64,000 bases of DNA. It comes from Anisus vortex. Its lineage: Eukaryota > Mollusca > Gastropoda > Planorbidae. Positions 24,601 through 36,600 of the stretch are shown in pieces; within the stretch, counting starts at the first letter, position 1, and every line of letters begins with the position of its first letter. Position numbers and translations under genes: made by a program. The stretch covers positions 29,928,441-29,992,440 of the forward strand of contig OX421506.1 in assembly GCA_949126835.1 (NCBI GenBank), given 5' to 3'. Under the pieces are notes generated by a model. It saw only the letters and a program-made list of their open reading frames with translations, was not told where the DNA came from and made no database searches.

Positions 24601-27600
24601 TACTACTGGTTTTTACAGGTGATTAAATCCTTTTTATTTTTTGCTTTTATTCAAAAAAAATTTCCTTAATTAAGGGGAAGCTAAAATGAAAAACAAGACT
24701 ATTATAAACGTTTGGCCATTATCTCCCTTGGTGTTTAAATATGTCTGCTCATTTTTCTTTGGTGGTCTGTCAGCAGATCTATGTAGGCCTACTGATATAT
24801 CCAGAAATCTTGGGCTTAAATAGTACTGCTAAATGCCTAACATCTATTCCTATCCATAAGTCCAACCATTCCTGCTGTAAAAGAATGATTGCTGGGGAGG
24901 GGAGGGAATCAATGTCAGCTAGGAATTGAGCTAACTGCTCTATCTCCTTGTAAGCCATGGCTAAAGTCCCAGTCACTAAATATAAATATGCTTTGATTGA
25001 ACACGAATATATAAAAAAGAAAATGACCTTTTAATAATAATATTATAATAAATAATGATCATTTTAATTCACAGAGCTTAAAATGCAAAGCTCATCAAAT
25101 CATTTTAGTTCACAGGAATAGAGAAGCATAGTCTATCTTTTCACAATGAAATATGTATTAGAAAAATACATATATATATAATTCAAAATGGTAGTTGTAA
25201 AAAAATATTAATTTTTTTTGTTTCAGAAATGGCGCACTTACTGCTACAGCGGAAACATCATCACACAGATGGGAGACTTCCAGTCCGAATCTCGAGCCCA
25301 ACAAATGGAACTTTGTTGAAGTGTCCTACCACCCAGCCCGGGGCCTGCAGCTGTATATAAACAATGAGCTTAAAGCACAAGACAGTTCTTCTGAAAGAGT
25401 CAGTGTCCATCCAGGCTCATCAGATCAAAGCAGGTAGAGAGAATGGTTTTCTGGTTCATGAGCAGTGAATCATGATTCATTTTTTTTTGAGTCAGTGGAC
25501 TTGTGTGTTCATTTCAAAATGTAAAAGGGATCTTACATGCTACACTCGCTCTTTCTATAAAGATGATTATTACGCCTTATGCATATCCATGTCTAGTCTT
25601 GCAGTTTGATTAGTGTTTTAAATGTTCCTAAGTTACTAGTTTTCTTGGTTTGTTCAGGCAACCCATTCCATGAATGGATGCCACTCGAGAAGAAGTACTT
25701 ATGCATTTGTTTTGCATATGGGAATAGAAAAGTGTTTTTGTCCTTATGTTTATCTGAGCATGTAATAGATTGTTATTGATTTTCTAAGTTAGAATTAGTT
25801 AGCCTTCTTCACAATCTCCTGTAAAGCAAATCTATCTGGTGTTTCTCACTTTTATGCTTGGATTCCGAGCTATTGTAGATCCATCTCCAATTCATCCATC
25901 CATCACAGCCTTTAGTATATTTTTCTCAGGGAGATATTGACACTGCTGTTTTAATAATTAATGTTAGTAATACGCTTAATGTCAATATTTGACTGTAGTC
26001 TGTACCGTCGGCATCCGTCCGTCCGTCTCGAGAGACGATGGTGTATCTTCATGGTTGAGGTGACCAGCTGCACCGCCAAGAATGGCTGTGTAGACCAACT
26101 CGGGAGTGGCAATCCCTGCCGCACTTGAGGCATTTGAAGGCGGATGGCTGTTGTAGTAGGTGTTTTTCGCCTCGCTCTTTTCTGGATGGCAGTCTGTACC
26201 AATGCTGTTTTAATCTATATAAATAAAATGTAAATATCAATGTTTTTGTTTTTCAGATTTTATTTAGGCAGAAGTAAAACTGAAGAGTCAGGTGCGACTT
26301 TAGCAGAAGCCACTTTTGACGAGATGGAAATGTGGCAGGCTGACAGAGACTACCTGTCTTCTCATGGCTACATACAACGCAGTAAGTATTTACACATTTC
26401 AGTGATTTATATGTGTTATGTTGAGATTGTCAATGTATTTGAACACTAAATGATAACTGCGAATAAAATTAATTCCAACCCTACTCAGCTATTATATAGA
26501 ACAATATTGTAATAATATTTTCTCTAGGTTTAAAATACTAGGCTAGTGATTGGCCTAAAATTTCATATTATAATGTATGACATTTTTAAAACCTAGTTAT
26601 TGAAATTTAAACCATCAGAATTTTGATTTATTAGAATTATATTTTCATTGTTACAGTACATGTTTTTAATGCCAATTAAATTGTTGTTTTATTTAATAAT
26701 TTAAAAAAATGTATTCCAACAAATTTCTTGAACATATTTTTTTAGTACAATTAATATATTTTGAAATTTATTTTTATTTATACAAAAAATGTGGAAAATT
26801 TGAAAAATTGACACTTCATCATTCAATTTCTGCTTAAATAGCATTAACTTTTTTTTTTCAACTTCCCTAAGTTTATATTCAGAAATACTAACATGAAATA
26901 GAATAAAAATTATAATGTGATGTTAAAATTATTTTTTAACCATTTGCTATTTCAGCCAGACCTAAGAATTATTTGATAGATTTTGAGGAATTTATTAATG
27001 AGGACAGGCTGAAGCATCCCACCCTGACAATTAACTTGAACCAGAGACCAATGCTCATTCCTGGAAAGGTACAAAACCTGTTTTTAAAAAGAAACTTTAA
27101 CTTACATGTCCTTTTTTTTATAGTGGTCAGGTCTTCAACTTGGGACCTAAAGCAAATTTAATTCCAGATTATTCCAGGTCTTCATCTTTAGATTTACAGG
27201 AAATCAAATCCTGACCATTGCAGGTCTTTATCGTAAGACCTACAGCAAATCAAATCCTTAATTATTCTAGAACTTTATCTTGTGACCTTCAAGAAATTTA
27301 GATCTTGACCATTCCAGGTCTTTTTTGGTACCTATAGGAAATCAAAACCTCAATCATACTAGGTTTCCATCTAGGAGCCTACAAATAATTAATTCCTGAC
27401 CATTGCAGGACTTTATCTTGGGACAGACTGGAAATCAAATCTTGACAATCAAAGGTCTTCTCTTTGGGGACTTACTTATTCTACTATGAGATCTCAGAAA
27501 TGTGATTCAGCGAAATGAAAGAATCACATGCTAACTCCACATCTTGTACAAACCACCATGCAACTAGTTTAACCAATAAACTAATTTGTGTAATTATATA

Positions 27601-30600
27601 TATTTTTTTTAAAGGTAAACAATGCCTTGGAACTAAGTGGCAGAGGACAGTATGCTGACTTGGGACGCCGCAATGATGAGTGCATGGGCAATCTGTATCT
27701 GTGTACACAAGGCATAACCATTGCTGCTTGGATGAGGTGTTTACATTAGATCATTCTACTCTCCTCTAAACAAACATTAATTCTATTTCCCCCCAGGGAG
27801 TTTATTAGTCCCTTTGACTGTTGGTATATCCTTATTTTATCTTATCTTATACATTACAGAAGCTCCTTCTATAAAGAAGATTACTGCGTCCTACGCACTT
27901 TTGCGGTTATAGTCTAGTCCTGTATTTCTATTAGTGTTTTAAATGATGTTAAGTTACTGATTTTCCTGGCTTGTTCAGGCAACCTATTCTATGCCCGGAT
28001 GCCACTTGGGAAGAAAGATTACTTATAAGCATTTGTTTTCGCATAAAGGGATAAGGAGACTGTTATAGTCCTTATGCTATGTCATGGTCTTACAATGAAT
28101 GCAATCAACAGTTACAAGGGAACAAGTCTCATTATGACATGACATGTGCCAAACAAAAGAAATCTTACTTTAAATTCGGTGGGTTCAAACCCTGAAAATC
28201 GAACATTAGACACAACAACGGCTTGAATCCTTCTGGCATTGGCCACCCACTCAACTCCCTTCTCTAGCCCATCTGACCAATGTCCACTTAATTGCACAAT
28301 ACATTTTGACCATGATACTTGCAATTACCATTTATTTTTTAACTAAATAGTTATATGCATAAAAGAGCATAAGCAGGACGTTTTATATGTGATATTACTC
28401 AACCTCTTTGAAAATATAATATTTTTTGTTTGTCAGGTTTCACCGCTTTGAGAATAACATGGTTTTCTTGTCTACTGGTGAGAATGGTATACTGATGACG
28501 TATAAAGATGGTTATATTCAAATCAGTGCAGCTGGAGATAATATTATAACTATACCAAGGTAACAGACACGGTTTACTTCATTTAATTTTAATTTAGATC
28601 CTAGGGATTTAAAAAAAAAATACACAAGGAGCCTAAAAGTATTCAAGACATTGTTTTAAAATATATCAAATGTAAGTTTGTTAGAATATTTTGCTTTTTT
28701 AGAAAACAATGAAGCAACTTTACAATCTAAACCTAAAGAGAAATTAAACATGTCCCTTTCTATCAACTCTCAAATAGCGCTTTTATATTCTCATGTCATT
28801 ATTGGATTACTACTTACTGACAAGAAGTTCTTGTCCTGTTCACTGAATCCTTGCAAGGTCAATTACCAAAGTTCTTGTTATGTTCAATGAATTCTTGCAA
28901 GGTCAATTACCAAAGTTCTTGTTATGTTCAATGAATTCTTGCTAGGTCAATTACCAAAGTTCTTGTTATGTTCACTGAATTCTTGCAAGGTCAATTACCA
29001 AAGTTCTTGTTATGTTCACTGAATTCTTGCAAGGTCAATTACCAAAGTTCTTGTTATGTTCAATGAATTCTTGTAAGGTCATTTACAAAAATACTTGTGT
29101 CACATATTCAAATCTGACTATTACTTCTATTAGTGTTTCAATATAATGTTCATCATTATCATAAATCCCTTGACCATTATGGTCTTTTGGGGGAGCGAAT
29201 GGACACCTCAGCAGTCAACTTTCCCTACTTTTGCCTATCTTGAGCGGTTGTCAATAGTTGAGTCAACTGCAGCCCTGTCCAATATTTTATGTTGTCTAAC
29301 CAGCATCTCTGTGGACAGCCTTTCTGACATAACCCTTCTACAGTGCCTTGGCGGATAGTTTTTGGCAGGCTATTGTGCCGCAACACATGACCGAACCATG
29401 TCAGTTTGCACCGTTTGATTGTTATGTTTTCTTGAGGGCCTGCAATTTATGATATTCTGTCCCAGACATACTCATTATCCTGTGTTCTACGTAGGAGATT
29501 TGAAGTATTTTTCTCATGTGTTTTACGTAATGTTAGTTTTTGTTAATTAAATCTTTATCAAATTTCCTAAATTTGTGTATCTTGTTGCTCTTAGGTTTGA
29601 CACTGACAGATGGTATTTTGTGGAAATCACTTGGCATCCAAAAACTGGGCTGAAGGTTTACGTCGACAATGAGCTTCGTGAAAAATCTGACAGAATTTCC
29701 TCGCCCAGATCGTCCACCAGGGGCAACTTTTACATCGGCTATCCCAACACTGGTGATATATACAGCGGCAAGTTCACCCACGGTATATTCGATGTGGATG
29801 AAATGGAGATATGGTACAGTGGCCGTGAAGATCTTCTGGCATTTGGATATATCAACAGAGGTAAAATAAGTCGGAAAAAAAATTGTTGTATCTTGAATCT
29901 TGTAAATGTTCATTCAAGGCTATTTTTAGCTGATCTTTTTACATCAGGTCGCTCTCGTTTCCTTCTCAGTAGCCAGTCTGGCAGTTTGTTTCTGTGCCAA
30001 GCTGTTTGAGATTTTTAGCAAGCATTTTATCGATGCTATGGTTTTGTTGTTTTGATTTTTTTTGTCTCTCTGGAAGCACAACTCTGTGGAAGCTGCAAAG
30101 TTTTGACAGAGATCACCAAGTTTTCACCAATAACATTAATTTAGTATGAGTATCAGCATCATAGCCAATCATTTGTATCTTGGTTTAAATTATTATCAAA
30201 CAGTGGTTTCCCAACTAAAAATTGTAATCGTATAATTTAATAAAAAAAATAAAAAATGGGAATAGGGAAATTTATTTGGATGTTTCTAAAGATTCATGTG
30301 AAATACTAAAACTAAAGGGTGAAATGTGGTCTTTTATAGTTAAAGGTTTTGTATTGAAAAATATATTTTAAATATTTTCATAATATACTATAAAAAGAAG
30401 GGGAAATGTGATATCCATTGTTATTGTTAAAAGGATATCAACTACTAAAATACTATTGATGAAGGAAAATGAAAAGTTGAAACATAATGATAACAAATAA
30501 AAGGGTAAATGATATGTTGTATAACATTAAGGGTGATGGAAATGCATTTTAAGTTGGGAACCACTGGTCTAATGTTTGACTGTAAAACATAATTCAGTGT

Positions 30601-33600
30601 ATCTAATTGGTGATGGGAAGTTGTATGTTGTATGTATCATGGTATCTTATAACTGTTTAGTAAGTGAACAAAAACAAAAAGAGTATTGTCTTAGTGTATT
30701 TATCATTAATTTAATCATTCATCTTTATCATTCATCATGGAATGTATTTTATCATTAATCTAATCATTCATCTTTATCACTCATCATTCATCATGGCTAT
30801 CACAGAGGATTACAATTATACAAGTTCAAGTAAGAGCCATTTCATTGATTGATATTTTGCTTCATTCCATTGTTGATAACTTAACATTTTTTTTAATCAC
30901 TGCCTGAAATTTATTGTTGCCTGCTCTAATGATCCATTGTAGTTTTGTTCAAGTTTTTTGTGTTTATTGTTTGTATGTTTGTATGTTTGTTTGTATGTTT
31001 TATTTTAAGATATGGTTTAAATAAATGTTCTGTGCATGTTGCATTGTTAAAAGGCAAATGTTGCATGCTATATTTATGTAGAAAATTAAAAATTACAGCT
31101 CAGAGGCAAAATTTGATTAAATCTAATAACACTTCTTTTCACAATATTTGATCAGTCCCATGTCCTTTTTTTGTCAAATTCAAACTTACATACATTTTTA
31201 AAAATTTGCTGTTTCTCTTTAGCGTAGAAAATAAATCACACATGAATCTATAAATTATACTTTAGATAAAAAAACAAAAACAAACATCAACATATTTGTG
31301 TGGTCCCTGCTTTAAAAAATACGCAAGAAAAGTGTGTCCCTTTGATTAACCCATTAATTTCTTATCAAAACATAAAAAACAGTAAAGATATCATATATCA
31401 TATAGCGAAAACAAATACCATTGCAATAAACAAATATATTTTATTTATGTTTGTAGTCGTTAAAGCAAAAAAGCCTCCTTGTGTGATCATAGCTCATTAA
31501 AATTAGTCAAATCATTTTTCTCTTTGAAAGGATTAAATGACATTAAAATATGTAAAAAAAAATTTATAAATAACAGTTGTCAATTCCACTGTGAAATAAC
31601 ACCCACTGTGACATTTACAGGTGTTTCATTTTCTCTTCAAAATGTTCATTTTTTGCTTCTTATTTTTCTGTTTGATATTTTTATGTATGTTTACATTTGT
31701 TCAAATTAAATTAAAAAAAACTTTTACCTAGCTTGATAAGGTGATTTTCTCAAACTAAACTTACATAAAGCCTGACGTACATTGTCAATAGAATGCGCTA
31801 GCCTGTAAAAAGTCGGATGGGAGAGAATTAATATATATTCTTCTCATTGATTAGACATATGTTTTGATAACTTTTATAATGTCAATTTCATATGAAACTG
31901 AAGAGATTGGCATAATATATGGTATATTTGGGTGAACCATAGACCGGCTTAGAATTTATCGTAGTTTATTTCGGTTACTTATAGATGGTTAAGAATGTAT
32001 TATATTGCATTTGGGTTAGCTGTCACATAGATTGGTTAAGAATTTTATTAGAGTGTGTTTGGGTTAACTATGAACTGGTAAAGATGTATTTTAGAGTACT
32101 ATATATATATTGGTAAAATATTTATTGGTAATGGTAATGGTAATTTATATAGCGCTTCTATCCATGCTATTTTAGCATGCTCAGTGCGCTCTAGAAGACT
32201 ATTAATCTGTGAGAGGTTTCACTGCTGCTCGTGATAACAACTCAATATTAAAGTCATCTAGTCCCAAAACTCCTGTAGGGCGACAGGGATCTGCCGGTGG
32301 CGGGGCTCGAACCCGTGACGTGTCAGGTGATTTTTTGGTTTAGAGTCAGGTGAGCTAACCGCTCGGCCAGCCGGCTTCACTTATTGTAGTGGGTTTTGGT
32401 CAACTAAACACCGGTTAAAGAACTTGTTGTACTCTGTTAAATATATTAGATTGATTAAAGATATATTTTAAGTCTAGTATGTTTAGTTTAAGTCTATAGA
32501 GAATATCGCCTTATGTAAAGTATTTCCCTGCCTTTTCTTTTTTTCCTACTTTAATATATCATATATCCTTGTTTCACTAATTGAGTTTTTTTTTATTTGG
32601 CCTTCTTTGTTTAGCAACCTTTTACAGTTCAATTTTTATAGATTTCTCACTTTAAGGCAATGCCATAAATAAATGATAAATTAAGCAATTGACAAAAATG
32701 TAATGATCAATAGCTCAATGGTTTTTCTTAACCCTTCTCCCAACGACCTACTTTCTTGCTATGTATACCTTCATTACCAGCAATAGTTTTATTAATTACT
32801 CCCCTTGGCCCAGACTTTATTTTAGAATGGCTGAAACATCAATAGGGTTCCAAAATTTAAGCTTAAACATTTTTTGTTTAATGTTTTTAAAGATTTATTT
32901 TATTGGACAATTATATAGCACATAATTTTTTCTTCTGTTTCTAGTATGGGTAATTTAAGATATCCCACACAGCACATTTGTTTTAAAACTTAAGACAAGC
33001 ACACTCAATTTCTAATAAACGTATTCATTTCTTAGCCATTCCCTCAGTATTATGTCTTCAAACAAACATTTTTAAAAATACATTTTTGAAGAAACATGTA
33101 ACTAGAAAAAGTATTTTTATGCACTTTGCCCTTCCAAATTTGTTTTTTTTATTTCCTTTTTTATTTCTGTTGTTTAGTGTTTTTTTTTATCTGTACAATA
33201 GTACAATTTTCCAAATTTTTCCTTTTTACATCCTAAATAATGTATATTTTAATTTATTCTTACTACAGTATATATAATTTTCATGGGGCACGTTTGCTGA
33301 AGGTCTTGTGTTCAAATCCTGGTGAAGTCTATAGTTTGTTACTGGGTCTGGAGGGTGTCACAGTGTCCATTTGTCCAGAGTGCTCTGACTTTTGTTAGGA
33401 AAAGTAGAGGTGGCTGGGCATTTTGCTGGCTGCATAATCTCCTAGTATACAACTGCCACTTAAACTTGTGAACTTTGCTTCACAGGCCCTATGGATCTAA
33501 TTGGTCTGATGGAAAACCTAATGTCATTTGCAAACTAAAGACATCATTATATTATAAAAGCTATGAAAACTATGAAGCTGTAGGCTACTACTTTGAAAAA

Positions 33601-36600
33601 CAAAATCTGCATGGTTTGGCTCAATTCAAAATGTAAACTTTACTTCCTCAGATAATCTGGGATACGAGTCCTTTTCTTTTGATATGAGTGAAGGCTCTCG
33701 CATAATTCACACCAAGTACACAGTCACACTCCATGGAGCCGCAAGACTTATTCCTGGACGAATCGGTAATGCTGTAGGCCTGAGTGGCCAGCGTCAGTTT
33801 GTCGACCTCGGAGAACACTACCAGCGGTGTTTGGGCAACATCGACCTGTGCTCCCACGGTTTCACAATGTCGGTCTGGTTGAACCCGCGCGAGCTTCGGG
33901 ACGGGACGACTTTCATATCGGCGCCCACTTACAACATCGGGTATCAGAACGGGCGCCTGAGGTCCGAGTTTCAGAGCAAGACGAAGAGGTGGTCTGCGTC
34001 CACAAACAGGCTGAAGGCAGACGAGTGGCAGAGGCTGACCCTCGCGTGGCACCCAAAGAAAGGACTGTCCATGTACCTCAATGACGAGCTTGCCGATGAG
34101 GACACCAGGGGAGTGGATGCCCCTCAGCGAGATCAGCCCATCTCTGAGCATGTGTATATAGGTCGACCATTACAAAATGACAGAGTTACAGCCAACCTTA
34201 TGGCCGATGAGCTCCAGGTTTGGCACGATGATCTGGATCAGCTACGAGCCACAGGGCAGTATAAAGGTAAGTTGTTAAATTAAATGCAGACACGCCTTAT
34301 AGCGCCACTAATTTTAATGGAAAATGCTAAACGGTAGGCAAGTCTGTAAATCACATAATATAAATCTCAAAAGGATTGTTGGTATGTATGTACATACTGC
34401 ATAATCTTTTTTAATACTGGACATATTATTAGGCACGAATATTCTTTGTGCTACTACTTAATGAGTCACACTGTCATATTCTGATGTTTTATGCAATACT
34501 TAATGATTGATCTTCAATACTTTAACTTTGACATCTTTTAGATTAGACTAATACCACCAATGATAATTTGTTAATTAGCAGTTTTCTTGTATGAAATGAA
34601 TATTGATTTTTTTATACTTGAGAGAGCTGCTTCCTACATTTGTTAACAAATCACTGTTGCATTGTTGCATGGCTTGATAAAGTTAACACTCACTGTTAGT
34701 GTCAGATTAATATTCACAGTAATTAGGTCCACATAACTTTATACTTCACTTAAAAGAAGAATAGTCAATAGTTTTACACACAAACATTAAACTGAATCAT
34801 TAAATTGCCTTGTGGTGTGATTATTATTTGCATCACAGCATTCAAATACCGGTATTATTATGTTCATCATTGCATTCAAATACCAGTATGTGAAATGTAT
34901 GCTGCAATCCACAATTCATATCTTGGGTAAAGAAGCCAAGATAAAGATATTTGTCCAGGGTTTAACAGGTTTTTCTGAATCTACAAGATAAAGATATTTG
35001 TCCAGGGTTTAACAGGTTTTTCTGAATCTACAAGATAAAGATATTTGTCCAGGGTTTAACAGGTTTTTCTGAATCTACAAGATAAAGATATTTGTCCAGG
35101 GTTTAACAGGTTTTTCTGAATCTACAAGATAAAGATATTTGTCCAGGGTTTAACAGGTTTTTCTGAATCTACAAGATAAAGATATTTGTCCAGGGTTTAA
35201 CAGGTTTTTCTGAATCTACAAGATAAAGATATTTGTCCAGGGTTTAACAGGTTTTTCTGAATCTACAAGATAAAGATATTTGTCCAGGGTTTAACAGGTT
35301 TTTCTGAATCTACAAGATAAAGATATTTGTCCAGGGTTTAACAGGTTTTTCTGAATCTACAAGATAAAGATATTTGTCCAGGGTTTAACAGGTTTTTCTG
35401 AATCTACAAGATAAAGATATTTGTCCAGGGTTTAACAGGTTTTTCTGAATCTACAAGATAAAGATATTTGTCCAGGGTTTAACAGGTTTTTCTGAATCTA
35501 CAAGATAAAGATATTTGTCCAGGGTTTAACAGGTTTTTCTGAATCTACAAGATAAAGATATTTGTCCAGGGTTTAACAGGTTTTTCTGAATCTACAAGAT
35601 AAAGGTTGGTATGGGAAAAGTAAAGCATACTTTGCCTTGTGCTGGCCCTAACATCCCATTATATAATATGGCCAATAATACTTCAGTACACTGAATAATG
35701 ATCATTAGACAGTTGCAAAAGAAAATTGTCTGTAGTTTACTCAATGCCATCTAATTTTAACTTTTGATTGTAAAAAGATTCACTCCTGTTTGCCACTAGT
35801 TTATACATTTGATAACGATATAATCTAAACATGCATAATATACGTCATATGATTTATAATGTATTACAATATATATATATATATATATAGATATATATAT
35901 TATATAATATAGTCCCACGAACACAGATATTAAAGGCAGTTTTTTCACTACATAACTTATGTATTACAACTGCCTTAAACTTCTAACCCTTCTGATGATT
36001 GGTTTGATATAAAACAATGTTTTGATTGTATTTTTACCTATTCCAACAGTCCAAGCAGTTCCCATCAATATTATCTTTGATGACTTCCGCAACAACCTCA
36101 TCAGATTCAAAGACCGGGAGATCAGGTCCTACGGAGACATACGGTTTGAGCAAGGGCGCAGTTCAGGAAGCAGGGCCCTTTACCTTGTTGGCACGACCGG
36201 CTATTTGGATTTGGGCAACAATTTCACATGTGGAGGTGACTACATTGAGCTGTTTCATTGAGAAATAGGGACACATTTGTATTTAAAAAAATGCTGTAAC
36301 TAAGCTGTGAATGTTATTTAGTTATTAGACATTTTTTTAAAGTTAAAAGCCTTATTATAACTTATAGATGCAGAAAAGCAATACGATATTTGGAATTCCC
36401 CAGCTTCAGAAAGGATGAATTGGGGAACCCTCTTTCCATTATTCTCTTTGGAGATCTTAATACACTATGCACAAACTCAGACTTGATACCCAGGTCACTA
36501 AGAAATGAGTTTTCTTGGTGCTTAGTTCAATTAAAGTTCTAATTCAGGAGGGCCCCCCCCCCTAAGTATGCCTAGCGCTCTGATAGGTATCCTTCATCAG

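Larger units (their letters stand above)
29861..33651. other. 3.8-kb intron between modules D and E
   Basis: Contains the CAGTGGTT hAT MITE, the candidate microexon, the SINE S2 in its tandem array and SINE S1. Remaining stretches (30840-31900, 32500-33280) are T-rich with no recognisable features; small ORFs there are compositional. Confidence 0.65.

Noticed and set aside
29861..30009. Extension of exon 13 to the ORF end
   Set aside because: Read-through past the g|gtaaaa donor; the added residues do not match any module, whereas splicing to exon 14 does.
33648..34151. 167-codon minus-strand ORF
   Set aside because: It overlaps exon 14 fully; the plus strand has the LamG module consensus. 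The ORF is a shadow of the GC-rich exon.
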